Made by a program: the position numbers and the translations under genes. A model generated the notes under the pieces. The model was not told the DNA's origin. It did not search any database and saw only the letters and a list, made by a program, of their open reading frames with translations. Of a stretch of DNA of 64,000 nt, positions 12,561 to 26,300 are shown piece after piece. Every line of letters starts with the position of its first letter. The first letter of the stretch is position 1. The DNA comes from Anarhynchus alexandrinus (Eukaryota > Chordata > Aves > Charadriiformes > Charadriidae): contig VUYV01000090.1 of the NCBI GenBank assembly GCA_008711295.1, forward strand, positions 2,334,691 to 2,398,690. Direction: 5' to 3'.

Positions 12561-15500
12561 ATGCAGCAGGTTACCACCACCAAGCTGGTATCACTCATGT
12601 CCCTCTCAGAATTAGGACCAGCATCTCCAGAAGTAACAGTTAAGCTACTCTGCTAACTAACCCTGTGCATGGATATTTCAAATATGCGTGAGTTATAAAA
12701 TTTTGCATCCAAGGATTTAAAAAAAAAAGTCTCTATTCCAACGGAGCACCTTCTTCTGGTAGAACCTAAGATATTACTGCATTTGGAAAGCTTGGAATTA
12801 TTGTGCTTTGTGAGAATGCTTTTTAAAACATACTGTGTTCTACGTGAGTGCGGTGTTTGTGAAAAATGCCAAAGTGACAGCTTTAGAGAATGAGCTGCCC
12901 ATGTCACTGAACGGTTGCACCAGCAACCATAACAAAGCATGCAACTGGCTCCTGATGTTTAAAGGGATGCTGCGTGGTTCAGCTACTTTGGCCGTGTTAT
13001 GCACAGCCTCAATGACAGTTGTTGAAATAGTATTTTCATGACATAATTATTAATCCACTTGGCATTTGATTAAAATGATCAAGGCATTTCATAGAAGCCC
13101 TTAGACATCCTGTGGACTGTTACTGATTTCTACAGTTGAATAAGTGCCCTCCAGATGAAGGATGATGATGTGCTATGACCGATATCCAGAAACATTCAGT
13201 GACTCTAAACTGTTAAACATCAGCTGGTATAATTTGACATAGCAGCACTCAGAAATCACAGATTATCATCTGCTGAAGGTCTTATCCTATTAAATTTAAC
13301 TAATACATGTGACAGTAAACATCTTCTGTCCTGTGGTAGCAGGATGAGCCATGTTACACTGTTGCCCGAAATGAACTGCACCATTTAGAAGTTTATGAAG
13401 TGTCATCATATTTTGTTTTTCATAGTTCTCAGTCATTAGGAAAAAATTGTTGAAGTAATTGGATGAAATTTGAGAAATTCAGATAAAAATTAAGATGCAA
13501 TGGAAGGTTTGCTTCTGAGCTGCTGCCTGATACGCATGATCTTGTGTTTCTCTCTTATCTCTTCCCAGCTTTCTCCCTGAAACAATTCCTTCAATAGAAG
13601 TAATTGTTTTGTAGACACTTAAATTAGTTTCTTCTTTGCAATGTTTCTTCTAAACAAGCTTGTAAGTCTATATGCTGTCTTGGAGCGCTGGTGAAAGATT
13701 ATGGTCTTAAGAATGACTTAAGATATAGTTTGAGGACTGAAATAGTGGGTTTACAGAAACAACGACCATATCTAGAGCAACTGGGGGGGGAAACCCTAGA
13801 AATCCAACTCCGTGTGTATATTTCACGTTTTCAATTTTATTCTGCCTCATCATAAACAAAGTGTAAGAGCCTGCAGTCTCTCACGCATCTTCAGGCAGGT
13901 AGACTAAACATTTTACACTGGCAAGTTCCTTCCCACTGAGCTGCGCCTAGTGCAGGAATGTCCTCACCTTAGGCTGTAACGCCAACCCTGCTGGGGGATG
14001 GCCGCTGCAAGCAGCGAGTAATGTATCCTCATATGGAGTGAGAATTGTTGTGTTCCTACATGCAGATCTTTTAATGTCCAGGGCTAATTTTTTTTTAATG
14101 TGGGGACTTATCTGCTGGACCACAAACACGTGCAGAAGAGACTGTCCTTAAAGTGCTCAATTTTACAGTATAGTGAACGAATCCTTCGCATGTGATTTAG
14201 AAATAATGGCAAAGATAAGGACCTTTCAGTGAACTTTCAAGGGATGTATTTAGGGGTGAAACACCTCTTTATTTCAGAATGGGCAGGTGTGAGCGATGGC
14301 TTTTATTTTCCTCTAAGCTCGGTAAAATTTCAGCCTCAAATAGAAATGAAGGAGCTGATTACTCTTTCCCTTATTTCAGCAGGATGGTATTGCCTGCTAG
14401 TGATTCATAGTCTCAAAGGTAACTGGAGGGAGTCATTTGCAAACGCATTAAAAGGAACAGCTAATACCTGGGGGATATGTTAGCAGATTTACCTTTGGCA
14501 GATGAAGGAGATGTTGCTTTGTTGGTAGAGATACTTCTTTACCAAGAAATCTGATAACTCTCTTAACAGCATGTCACAGCAGTAGGATTTCTGCAACAGA
14601 AATCAGCAAAAGAAAGTTTTCCTAAGGTTGAATATCATTAGAAGTGTGTATTTTTATGCGTGTGCCCTTTTCTCAATACTCAGTATATAATTCCCATTAA
14701 TGGTTGTGGAAGTTAGATGCATCTATCAAGAGAACATATCCCCAGGGTATTAAATTCTGTTATTCTGCTTCTTTGCATGTAACTTGACAGAGACAAATAT
14801 AACCATCCAAGCTACTGAATTTGAGAAGGATGTGTATTTTTCCCCAAATCCATTCAAAGTGATTCTACTCCCAAGGGATTACATTTGAGTCCAACTTCCC
14901 TCTGATTTACTATTTTAGCTGAGCTGATGGATTATGAAAGAGAGTAATTTCTTTTTCATACTGTTTTCCTGAATCTGTCATTCAAAGCTTGCTGTGTGGG
15001 GACAGAATGCTTCATAAACATTATTTTCCTGGAGGAAAATGGCTTCTCACAGTAAAAAGGAGCTCTGAACAGAGCTTCCGCATAAACATGTTTGCCCATC
15101 AGTGACTGACAGAGAAGCCTCTGTGTGTGTTAAGGATGTGGACTTGTTAAATGAGACTTCTTATTTGGAAACAGTTTTTCAAATAGACTGGGAAGGATGG
15201 GTTATATTCAGGTCTAGAGAAAGAAATTACACAGAATTCTGTTTTACCAGAATCTGAAGATTATATTGTAAAGTAGTACCACAGTAGGAGCATCCTTTGG
15301 TCAGGGGACGTGCCTTAACCTAAATTCCAGATCTCTCAAATATTCCTCAAGTTCAGAGGTCTTCAAAAAGCTAAGCAAAATGAGGTCTTTTATGGTCCGC
15401 ACATTAGTCAGTTGTCTTTATATTAAGCTTAAACCAAAATCCCCAAGCCTTAAATTGTGACTACAAATTTTGCACCCTAAACACATCCTTGTTTTTGTTT

Positions 15501-18500
15501 CATTTCCTTGTTTGTTTGTTTATGGCTGGGAGGGAGGGATAGTGGCAGTGAATGCACTTAAAAAAAAATCCCACTAATACCCTCCTTTTATCTGGAAAAA
15601 CAAATATTTATAAATCCCTCTGAATCATGTAACTGTGTAACGATTGCAAGTTTGAAAGCACAGTTGTCTGGTTAATCCATTTAAATGCTTATTTTGAATG
15701 GGCAGCTGTGAGTCTTTGTGTGCACACAGCTTCTCCCCATACTTACTGGTGTGTTATAAAATACCATGGAAATTCTGGTTTGGTTCAGTAGCAACCGGCG
15801 CGCACACATATGGTTTTCAATTGTATAGGATAGAGACTCTCCCCATGCAGAGCACATCCTCGCTTAAGGTGGACTTAAGAGCTGTGGCTGAAGCCAGTTT
15901 GCTCGGTCACTTCCAATCCTGGCTGTAAAGGTTGCTGAGATCATGCCTAAAGAATGTGTGGGTCCTGGTCAAAGGCACAAAGCACCCCCTAACTCATGAC
16001 TTGAACATGCTCCAGCAGTTCACACAAAAGGTGCACTTGTGAAGGGTCAGTACAGGGGCGCAATATGGAGTTGCGCATGGAAAAAGGTGGAGGAACTTTA
16101 GTTTGAATTCCTCTACCTAGGTAAAAATAAAACACTGAACAGCAGGACTGCAATTTATGTACTTCAAACCATATCATTGTACCTAAAATCTTTTTATGTC
16201 TTCCTTATGCTATTTGTGCCCCTTGTGCTTCGTAATTATGAAGTATTTCCTACTTGTGAATGTGACACTTAAACCGATATTTGAACAGATGCAGCCCATT
16301 CCAATTACCGTGTTATATTTTGAGACTGCTTTTGATATTTTTTTAAAAATCCAAAATCCATTATTTAGGTTTGGCTTCATTTGACTAAAGTTTTGTTCCT
16401 TGGTCCACAGGCTCTTGCTTCGAGAAAAGGAAGTGCAGTCAGAATTAGGCCCTTTGAAAACAGAGATGGCAATTACAGTTCAGCAAAAGTTTCAGAGCAA
16501 AAGGTGAAACCCGGGCAATGCTTTTGTCTGGGTTTATAGAGCATTTTCCCAGACTAGTGGTGGTTTCAGGTAAATGTTCATCAGACTTTTCCCCGGAAAC
16601 AAAGCCGAACTGAGGTGACTGGCTGAGTTTTATTTTTGCGTTCACATTAGATCTGCAGCAAAATCATGTTTCACTTCAGACAGAGGATATCTGTGCTTCA
16701 CAGTACTATCTGTCCCTTTTATATAGTCCTTTCTCTTGAAAAAAAGTGTTTTCTAAAAACAAGACCACTCTGACTCTTTCAGCGTCCTGTGAAGAGGAGA
16801 CATCTGCTAGGTGTGTGTACTGCTGAGGAAACCTGTCTTCTCAGATGCCTTCCATAATCGTTGTTAAATGACTTGAAACACCAAAAGCACTTTTTCTACA
16901 CTTCAGTGGCAAAATAAACTTCTGTCTACTTTCATAGTGGATTTAAACAGCTATGGGGCCCATACTGAGGTGCCTCTGCAAGTATTTCTGGGGAGGAACA
17001 TCAGTCCTTGGAGTGCTCCCCAAAGTGTCACAACCCATGTGGATGAGTCCTAGGCGAGTCCCATCTGCCCTGGCAGTGACGACGCCTGGCAGAAAAGAAT
17101 AGCTGCAGAGCCCTTGTTTCCTCGCCAGGAAGGGCTGTGACATCTCCTGTCTCTGGGCAAGTGGCCTTTGAAAGCAGACTGTGCTCAGGTTGGAGGCAGC
17201 AGCAGAGAGCAGGTCCCCCGTGTCCCTGGGGCAGTGGGCAGCCTGACCTTTCCCCAGAAGTAAGTGCAGCCGTAGGTACACAGAGACTTTTCTCCGCCCT
17301 CAGCAGTGCTGCTGCTGTCGAAATACGCAGTGTTCCATTACCCAGGCCATGGGTTCCCGCTCCTCATACCACATTCTTTATTGTGTTTGTGTAGTCAGAT
17401 CGTTGTCTAGACTGGAGTACTGTTCTGGGTCAAACTGGCCGTTTGGAGGGGGAGAGAGGTGTGGTGAGGTGCGGTCTGATTCCGCTGGGAGGGAGGAGAA
17501 AGTGCAATAAGAGATGTGAACGCATAACCAGAGCAGGGGGGGCAGGACTGCTGTTTTTTGCAAACTGAAACTGTTTGTGCAGATATTTTCTGTATGGCCT
17601 AACTGGAGAGAAAAGGAAAAGGGAAGATCTTTTGCGTTCACAATGCTTAAGAAACAAATTAGTTGTTTTTCTTAAAAGGGTCTGAGGACTTATCCGTGAG
17701 GCAGGCAATTGTTGTTCTCAGAGTATGTTTCCTTGCATCAAAAAGGAACAACATTAAAAATGAGGTGTCAGAAAAGGTGTGTGAGTGAGAAGGGGGCTCT
17801 GCAGTGGCACCCCCAAAGGAGGGATCTGCTGAGGGCTCTTGAAAGCTGCGTGTGGCAGGAGCCTTTCAAAAGGGAAAATGAGTATGGCCTTCTGAGTTCT
17901 AAAACCTCTCAGGAAAGCGTGTCAGTAGTTTTAAGGAGGTATTACTAAAGCAAATAAAATGAAAAATAAAAGCATGAAATGGCAAATACAGGAGTGATAC
18001 TGTTTCTGATTGACCAAGCGACCTAGCTGTATCAAAGGGAACCTGGGGGAGTCAGACGTAACTTTGAATTTCCTGTTTTGTGTGATTTGTCACGGTCTCA
18101 ATGTCTACGCTTCGTTTTCACTACTTTAAAAAGGCAAGCAAAAATCTCCCCCCAAACTAACGTATTTCATGACCTTTCCTGGAGGTTCTGTGAGACCAGA
18201 GAGGGTTTGCAAGTGCCCACCAGTCTCCTGAGTGAAGGAACAGTGTTAATAAACATCTGCTCTTCTGTTTTAACTCTTCATAAGGCACAGCAGCTGCTTT
18301 TAGGTATTATTTACAGAGCTTCCTCTGCATTTTAGTTATCTTAGTCTGCTCCTTTGAATACACTGGAGTCCAGTGGTCGTACATTTAGCAAGAATTTAAC
18401 TGTAGCAAGACTTAATGTTAGCAAGAGTTAACTGTAGTTTCAGGGGAAAGATTTGGCTTTTTGCCACCTGAGTTGATGCATGCTGCCAGCATAGACATCA

Positions 18501-18509
18501 GTCTTAGAT

Positions 18510-18949
18510 NNNNNNNNNNNNNNNNNNNNNNNNNNNNNNNNNNNNNNNNNNNNNNNNNNNNNNNNNNNNNNNNNNNNNNNNNNNNNNNNNNNNNNNNNNN
18601 NNNNNNNNNNNNNNNNNNNNNNNNNNNNNNNNNNNNNNNNNNNNNNNNNNNNNNNNNNNNNNNNNNNNNNNNNNNNNNNNNNNNNNNNNNNNNNNNNNNN
18701 NNNNNNNNNNNNNNNNNNNNNNNNNNNNNNNNNNNNNNNNNNNNNNNNNNNNNNNNNNNNNNNNNNNNNNNNNNNNNNNNNNNNNNNNNNNNNNNNNNNN
18801 NNNNNNNNNNNNNNNNNNNNNNNNNNNNNNNNNNNNNNNNNNNNNNNNNNNNNNNNNNNNNNNNNNNNNNNNNNNNNNNNNNNNNNNNNNNNNNNNNNNN
18901 NNNNNNNNNNNNNNNNNNNNNNNNNNNNNNNNNNNNNNNNNNNNNNNNN
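18510..18949. other. Assembly gap (440 Ns)
   Basis: Run of undetermined bases inside copy A of the duplication. The equivalent interval of copy B (20306-21056) shows what probably belongs here, about 751 bases. The long apparent open frames across this gap are artefacts. Confidence 0.99.
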
Positions 18950-19149
18950 TCTTTGCCCCTACCATAGATCCTAATGTGTTCTGCTGCCCAGAAGTTTAGC
19001 AGAAGATGCAGTCACTTGCCCTGTGATGTAGACTTCAAAACTTCTCTGCCTTCCTCCCATGTGTAGCCTGTCCGGTGAGGATGCTTCCAAAACAGCAGAC
19101 AAGATTTGTCTTTGCGTTAAGCAGGTACCATAAGACAATACGATATCTT

Positions 19150-19193
19150 GTCCTAAGTGATAGGACAGTCACTAGGACTTAGTGACTTAGGAC
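19150..19193. repeat. Nested inverted repeats (possible hairpin), also in copy B at 21257-21300
   Basis: GTCCTAAGT at 19150-19158 is the reverse complement of ACTTAGGAC at 19185-19193. Inside it, AGTCACTA at 19167-19174 pairs with TAGTGACT at 19180-19187. The stems overlap on the right arm, so they are alternative folds. The same structure is present in the second copy. No function is implied. Confidence 0.7.
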
Positions 19194-19993
19194 TGCCAGT
19201 AAATAATAGCGGGATGCCTTTAGGTAAGCAGTGCTGATAGCTTAAGCACTGATCTCATGGATTTTTCAGTTTGTGTGTGGCACTGAGCACATTCGGTAGC
19301 CTTGCAAATAAACTGAAGAGCCAGGATGTGTCTCTGTGGAATACTTCACGGCTAATAGAAATAGCTTGGCCATAACATTATTAGAAAAATGTCCTAAAGT
19401 ACTGTTCCACCTGTACTGGGGGACTCCTGAATTTCCCTGTTGGAAACTGGGAGTTTAATAAATAGGCCCTTGAAAATATGATTGAATGACTCTCGAAGGT
19501 GGACATTCCTCATTTCTCTTGTAGTAAGCGAGATAAAGGGAAGAAATATAAACTAAGCTTTTGGAAGGAATATGTGCCTCTTTCAGGACAAATGATTCAC
19601 CTTCCCCAGCGCCACTATGAAGTATGAAGAGCCCTGTCGTATTTTGAAGTAGGGTGATGGTGTGACTATTGAGGGGGCAGGAGTGGAGAGAGGCATGTTT
19701 CTGTAAACAGGTTTTCCTAACTAGCTGAAGGGAGAGGCACGATGGGTTCAGAAACTCCATTCAACCTACTTAGAAGATTCAAGTGTATGGCTTTGTTCTG
19801 GTGAGGCGCTGTAGCTGAGAGTGGAGGCACGTTTGTGTTTCTCTGAGTCAGAATTGTTCCTAATTGTGTATGTTTTAAGTGTTGGGGGGTTTGCCACAGA
19901 GACTCTTCTGTCATGAAAGAATCTTTGCTTCCTTTTGTATCACAGAAATAACTGTATAATGCTTGAATGACTGCTGTCTATTTTCAGAGCATN

Positions 19994-22099
19994 AGAGAGG
20001 GTTTGCAAGTGCCCACCAGTCTCCTGAGTGAAGGAACAGTGTTAATAAACATCTGCTCCTCTGTTTTAACTCTTCATAAGGCACAGCAGCTGCTTTTAGG
20101 TATTATTTACAGAGTTTCCTCTACATTTTAGTTATCTTAGTCTGCTCCTTTGAATATGCTGGAGTCCAGTGGTCATACATTTAGCAAGAGTTTAACTGTA
20201 GCAAGACTTAATGTTAGCAAGAGTTAACTGTAGTTTCAGGGGAAAGATTTGGCTTTTTGCCACCTGAGTTGATGCATGCTGCCAGCATAGACATCAGTCT
20301 TTAAATCATTGCTATTTTGCATCTGGAAGAGATGATTTTTTGCCATCTATCTAGCCTTCCTTATTCCTGTTGAAAATGCTGCAGGTAGATAGTCAAGTAA
20401 CATGAAAGCTTTTTCCACGTACAGAATTCACACGTCTTGAGCTTATAGTTGATTTAAAAGTAAGTGAGGAAACCACAACAACTTTGTGCGCGGGAATTCT
20501 CAATTCTGACACTGGCTAGACTTGTTCCTAATATAACCTCTACTGAGACAAATCAGCTTTAAAAGGATTTGAAGATCCACGTGCAAAACTGTAAAACCTC
20601 TACCCCTTTAATTTAAGCAATTAAACTCCTGTGGTTGGTGTGTGTATGCCAGGCCAGCGCTTCGTTACCTGAAGCCATTTGGAAAGTTAAGCACGACAAG
20701 GCCAGATACTAAATAGGAGTAAAGCCCTGTAACGAGTGTCATTTGTGAGTGTTTGGCCACGCAAGTATGCAACTATTTTTGATATCTGTGCGGCTCTGGT
20801 TATGCCGTGGTCTGTGGGAGCTGAGGGCAGGGCTCCATCTGCACAGCGTGTGGTGTGGCTGCCCGCTCGCTCCGGTGTCGGTCGCAGTGATGAGCCGGCG
20901 CGACAGTTGTCTGTGTAAGGGAGAAGTTGGAACTGTGCCCATGTGCCCACCTACTCTGTCCATCGTGGGTACCACAACTGCAATTCCCCATGGGAAGGAC
21001 GGCAGGGTTTGGCCATACAATAGAGCAAGAAGCTCATAACACTTTTGAAGTTAGCCTCTTTGCCCCTACCATGGATCCTAATGTGTTCTGCTGCCCAGAA
21101 GTTTAGCAGAAGATGCAGTCACTTGCCCTGTGACGTAGACATCAAAACTTCTCTGCCTTCCTCCCACCTGTAGCCTGTCCAGTGAGGATGCTTCTAAAAC
21201 AGCAGACAAGATTTGTCTTTGCATTAAGAAGGTATCATAAGACAATATGATATCTTGTCCTAAGTGATAGGACAGTCACTAGGACTTAGTGACTTAGGAC
21301 TGCTAGTAAATAATAGCGGGATGCCTTTAGGTAAGCAGTGCTGATAGCTTAAGAACTGATCTCATGGATTTTTCAGTTTGTGTGTGGCACTGAGCACATT
21401 CGGTAGCCTTGCAAATAAACTGAAGAGCCAGGATGTGTCTCTGTGGAATACTTCACGGCTAATAGAAATAGCTTGGCCATAACATTATTAGAAAAATGTC
21501 CTAAAGTACTGTTCCACCTGTACTGGGGGACTCCTGAATTTCCCTGTTGGAAACTGGGAGTTTAATAAATAGGCCCTTGAAAATATGATTGAATGACTCT
21601 CGAAGGTGGACATTCCTCATTTCTCTTGTAGTAAGCGAGATAAAGGGAAGAAATATAAACTAAGCTTTTGGAAGGAATATGTGCCTCTTTCAGGACAAAT
21701 GATTCACCTTCCCCAGTGCCACTATGAAGTATGAAGAGCCCTGTCGTATTTTGAAGTAGGGTGATGGTGTGACTATTGAGGGGGCAGGAGTGGAGAGAGG
21801 CATGTTTCTGTAAACAGGTTTTCCTAACTAGCTGAAGGGAGAGGCATGATGGGTTCAGAAACTCCATTCAACTTACTTAGAAGATTCAAGTGTATGGCTT
21901 TGTTCTGGTGAGGCGCTGTAGCTGAGAGTGGAGGCACGTTCATGTTTCTCTGAGTCAGAATTGTTCCTAATTGTGTATGTTTTAAGTGTTGTGGGGTTTG
22001 CCACAGAGACTCTTCTGTCATGAAAGAATCTTTGCTTCCTTCTGTATCACAGAAATAACTGTATAATGCTTGAATGACTGCTGTCTATTTTCAGAGCAT
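19994..22099. repeat. Tandem duplication, copy B (complete)
   Basis: Complete counterpart of copy A, beginning immediately after the single n at 19993 with AGAGAGGGTTTGCAAGTG and ending at TTTTCAGAGCAT, after which unique sequence continues. The interval 20306-21056, missing in copy A, includes a GC-richer patch at about 20790-20910 with several CpGs. No exon or gene recognised. Short minus-strand frames occur in both copies simply because the DNA is duplicated. Confidence 0.95.
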
Positions 22100-23301
22100 G
22101 TACGTTGGAAAAATAATATTTGTAGAAAGCTGAAGTGTTTATATTCTTTCAGCTCTGTTTCAAGTGAAGTAATGGCAGCTTTCACTGGGCAGGCAAGAAT
22201 ACAAAGGGAGGTGAAGTTGCAGGATATGCTTTTTAATGGAGAGGTCAGAATTAGCTGTGCAAATGTCAGTTCTGAACCATGAATCATGCTTATTCCAACA
22301 AAGCAGGAAAGCTGTTTTTCCTAATCTTGTGAACCAGATGAGTATTGCTGTACTCGATACTCGCTGTATATCTGAAGTCACAGAAGGAGTTAACCGCCAA
22401 AGACAGCTTCCAGTAAATTCCAAACTTAATGCATTATGCAGAAAAAAACTAGACCCTGTAGTCATAACTGAATAAATTGATCTTCATGTTATATCGCATA
22501 CCGTTCTCCAGTGCTATGTGCTGTTTACCGGCTGTGTTAGGGAGGCTGCGGGTTAAAGTCAGAAGATGAAATGTCCCTTTGAGTGCCTTATGGGAAGCCA
22601 TCATTTAGATTTTTTTTCAGCCTTTTTGCCTGGAGACAGTATTCTTTTGTTCCGCCTACCATGGAGTGCTAAACAGTGGCCAGAAAATGTGGAAGAGAAC
22701 AGCAAGTTAAAAATCTGCAGGTAAAAATCCATCTCATTATCTGAAGCAACACAATAATGTTATTTTTATTCCCTGTTTTCAGAACGTGTTCACACTTCTA
22801 TTGTAAGTGCTGAGCTGGAGTCTCCTCATAGTTGCACTAATGTCAGTCAGGAGTCACGGCAGCGAGCTGCGTTCTTCGGCGTGTTTGAGGCGGTTCACTG
22901 CCATGCCCTGTACCAGTGAGAAGAGCCCAGCCCATGATTAAAACTGCCAATGCTAGCTCATTTTGGAAGCAGTGGATAAAAATAGCGTTATTTTAATGCT
23001 TTAAATACAAGAATGATTTTTATCGTCAAGAGCTCCAGCTTAGTATGCTGTTCCCTCCCTTATTTTCTCTGGTTCTGTCCCTCCCCCCCAGCTCCTGCCA
23101 GATTTGATTCTGTTTCTGTGTCAGTGCCTGCAGCAACCCCTAAAGCAAAGTTTTGCCAGTTCCACTTGCTGTTAAAAGCGAGGCACTTCCACTGCAGAGA
23201 CCAGTTAAACAAAGTTCTCTAACTCCTGCTCCTTTTCCTTTTGTTTTCTCCCTCTACGCATGCCTTCCCCTGCTCCTTGCCTGCCAGTAGGCAGGTTTCC
23301 C

Positions 23302-23384
23302 TATAAATATATAAATATGTATAATGTACATATATAAAATATGTATCTTACATATTTATATGTAAAATAAATATATAAAATAAT
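23302..23384. repeat. AT-rich TATAAATA-type low-complexity block
   Basis: About 80 bases made almost only of A and T with repeated TATAAATATA and ATGTA motifs and internal inverted symmetry around ACATATATAAAATATGTA. Probably a decayed dinucleotide or AT microsatellite. Confidence 0.8.
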
Positions 23385-26300
23385 GGTTTTCCACATTTCA
23401 GTGCAGTTCATCAGTGGCCTTCTCACTGTGAACCGGTTCTTCTGCTTTGGCCTTCCTTCAGCTGGGGGTGGCCAAACTACTTTTGGCTAGGTCTAGCTTG
23501 TCGGAATGGCTTACCTAGTATGCCCTCTTCTTTCCTAGCAGACTTCTTGGTCGTGGCTGAAGAGCAGGTCACAGCCCAGACAAACTGTTTGAAGGCCTGT
23601 GGGCCCTGCCGGACAGTTCTTTCCCCCCATCTCATAGTGGCTGTTTTGTGATAGGGTGGGTTGCAGGGCCGCACGTGTGTCTCATTGCATGAACAGTTGT
23701 GTTGTTGCCATCTGATAGGTGTGACTTGCATTTTTTTCATATGACAGACGAGCCATTACGTGATAGGGAGAAGTCATGACATGCATCACCTCCAACTACT
23801 TCACAAAGAAGCGTCTTCATAAAAAGGAAGTTATTTTGGTCTTTATCCTTTGCAGAGCCCTGATGGGGTTTGATCAGGCACGAAAGCAACACAAAGGTCC
23901 CAACTACTTTGCAAACAAAAGTGCAATTGGTACACTTAAAGGTGTGCCTTTGACTAAGGCAGCTGTTGTGCTAGGCCAGAAGGCTGAAGATCAAAGGGAA
24001 ACCTAAGAGGTGAAACACCTTCTGAGGGGAAAAAAGGGAGTAAGTTGCTAGGAGCAGACCAGGGTGACGTCAGTGATCTGTGACTATATGTGATACAGAT
24101 CAAGGCAGAGAGATTCTGTAAAAAAACTGTAGGAATGTGGTTTTCTGGAGTCCTGCCATGAGGATAGTTAAATATCTGGTGAGCTAAACATTTATGGAAC
24201 CTGTTTTCCTCTGACATATTTTAGTTGTATGTAAAAGATAGCTCGTATTTGGCTTTACAGAGGCTGTCTCAGCACTCTTGATAATCATTGTTATTAAGCT
24301 TAATAGAAACAGTCACAAAGGTCCTATGCCCGTGGTAATCCTACTGCAGTAAATCATAGTTGAGATAAAGGACTGCAGCCCAAAGCAGGGTCCAAAACTG
24401 TATGAACTATATGAGTTCATACTCACATAGCGAGTATGGGAGTATGTATCACAGAGTGACACTCCATTTCACCTCATGATGGCATTAAGCTCAGAACTGG
24501 CAGTTGTAACTGAAAAATTGAAAATACATATTTCATAGGGTTACCCCTGAAGGTGTTGTCGTGGGAGTTACTACGTGATCTGCAGTGTTATACAGATCCT
24601 GTGATTTTATGATGAGTCATATGATAGCTGACATTTTTCTTGAAGATCAGTCTCCTGGATTCCAGTGATTTATATTATTTTTATCTTTTCGTTTTGTAAT
24701 TTAGACAGTAATTCCACCCTTCCATGGCCAAAGTTTCAAAACATGACTCAAATGCACTCTAAGGGTCCAGGCAGCAATGGCAAATAAAGGAGAACCCAGC
24801 AGTTGTTTTTTGATTGGGTTTTGGTTGTGGGTTTTTTTCTTCCTTTATTTCCATGGTCTGTCTGGCTAACCTTGTGATTTTCTAAGTCATGATTTTTGAA
24901 TCTTTGGGATTGATTATAGTTCTGTTTTTTCTTCCTTGTATTACTGTGCTGAACATAATCGGTATAATTAAGAATAACCGCCAGGATATATCCAGGTCTT
25001 AGAAGCAAAGCTTGGATCACACATTTTCCTTGACTTCCCTCCTGCAATTAATTCATCAATATTTGTAAGGCAAAGAATGTGGTTTTGCATCATCACCTCT
25101 CCACTTTCGTGATGCTGGCAGTGTCCTCATCACTGTCAAAGTTCTGCTGAGATTATAGGATGTGTACTGGGGGTGGTAGGCCAAAGAGGGGAAAAATGAT
25201 GTGTTTAGTACTGTTCCTGGCAAAACCTGGTGTCTTTCTGTTGGGTGAGAAGGTAGTACATATTGGACGTTCTTCATAGCTGCTACTGTGCTTTCCAGCC
25301 ACTGAGATATGATGTCATGGAGCTGTGCCCTTGGGAGAACAAGGACAATCTTCTTCAAGGCTTTCTGGTAAAGGCATCGTCCTCCTTGCAGATTTCCATG
25401 ATGTAATGGAGTGAAGTCTTAAATTCAAGTCTCTCCCATCAGGTGGAATTATTTCACAGCAGCTGAATAGTTGAGTTCCCATCCCAACATCTCCTCGGCA
25501 ATTATTTTTTTAAAAGGAGTGGGATCTATCTGCTCAGCAGTGCTATTTTATACGTACACATGTGCCAGAGGCACTGGATGAGAGAAGAGAAATGCAGTAA
25601 TAGTATTTTACAAGATAGGAGTAAGAGAAATTGGCTGCTGTTTCTGAAATCCATCCTAAGACATAAATAAAGTTTTCCAGTGTAGAGATTCCCAAAAAGA
25701 CAGCATGTTGGTTTGGGCTTTATTTAAATGTTGTTGGCTTTTGAGAGTTCTGTAAGGATGCTAAAAAATAAGAGGAACATAAACTATAGCCTGAGGCCTC
25801 AAAGAAAGTTACACATCTGCAAACAACAGACACAAAGCAAATGACTTCAAGACAGTCAATAGACTTTGGGTGAGGCTTAATGTTTATAAGGTACTGAGAA
25901 ATCATAAAAAAGACGTGAGCCGTAGAGTAAAAGTGGTGTCCTGCAAGCCTGGCTCTGCCAGAATCCATGGAGTTGATATTTCTTATGTGGTTGCTCTGGT
26001 GTCGCTTCCATAATATCCAGCCTACATGTTGGCTTGCATGTTCCATGCATTTTAACCACGGTGACTGATCTATGCTGAACAGGTTGGTTGAAAGCTTCAT
26101 AGCCAAGAAACCGCAGTCTTTTATTTGGAGCCCTCTCCATGGGCAAGGAAGCAAGGAAAGCTAGAATTAGGCTTCCTGTAGAAGTCAAAATAAGAAAACT
26201 AACATTAGAGAGTAGATGGAAAAACTCAAATTTTAGGAAACAAGCACACGTTTTAGGATGGCTTCCTTCAGATGTGCAAATCTGTGTTTTCTCCGTTGAC

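Larger units (their letters stand above)
7963..18197 (+). other. Non-coding stretch, probably TGFBR2 intron 1 (middle part)
   Basis: No exon or RNA gene recognised. The open frames here are short and lack family resemblance. Contents that can be named are a CCTTATTTTT repeat at 9120-9166 and three short tRNA-derived SINE-like remnants (about 9572, 10840 and 12490), listed separately. The rest is unremarkable AT-rich DNA. Confidence 0.6.
18198..19992. repeat. Tandem duplication, copy A (contains N gap)
   Basis: 18198-18509 matches 19994-20305, and 18950-19992 matches 21057-22099, at roughly 98 percent identity by eye with scattered mostly transition differences. The central part of copy A is an N run. 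The two flanks have offsets of 1796 and 2107, so if copy A were intact its gap would be about 751 bases, not the 440 Ns shown. Copy A stops exactly at the single n at 19993. This is either a recent tandem duplication or two haplotypes laid end to end by the assembler. No coding content. Confidence 0.95.

Noticed and set aside
18461..18967. Long frames on both strands around 18.5-18.9 kb
   Set aside because: They consist of Ns from the assembly gap.
25056..25358. 100-codon minus-strand frame that looked briefly like a transposase fragment
   Set aside because: No catalytic motif, TTG start, and no terminal repeats nearby.
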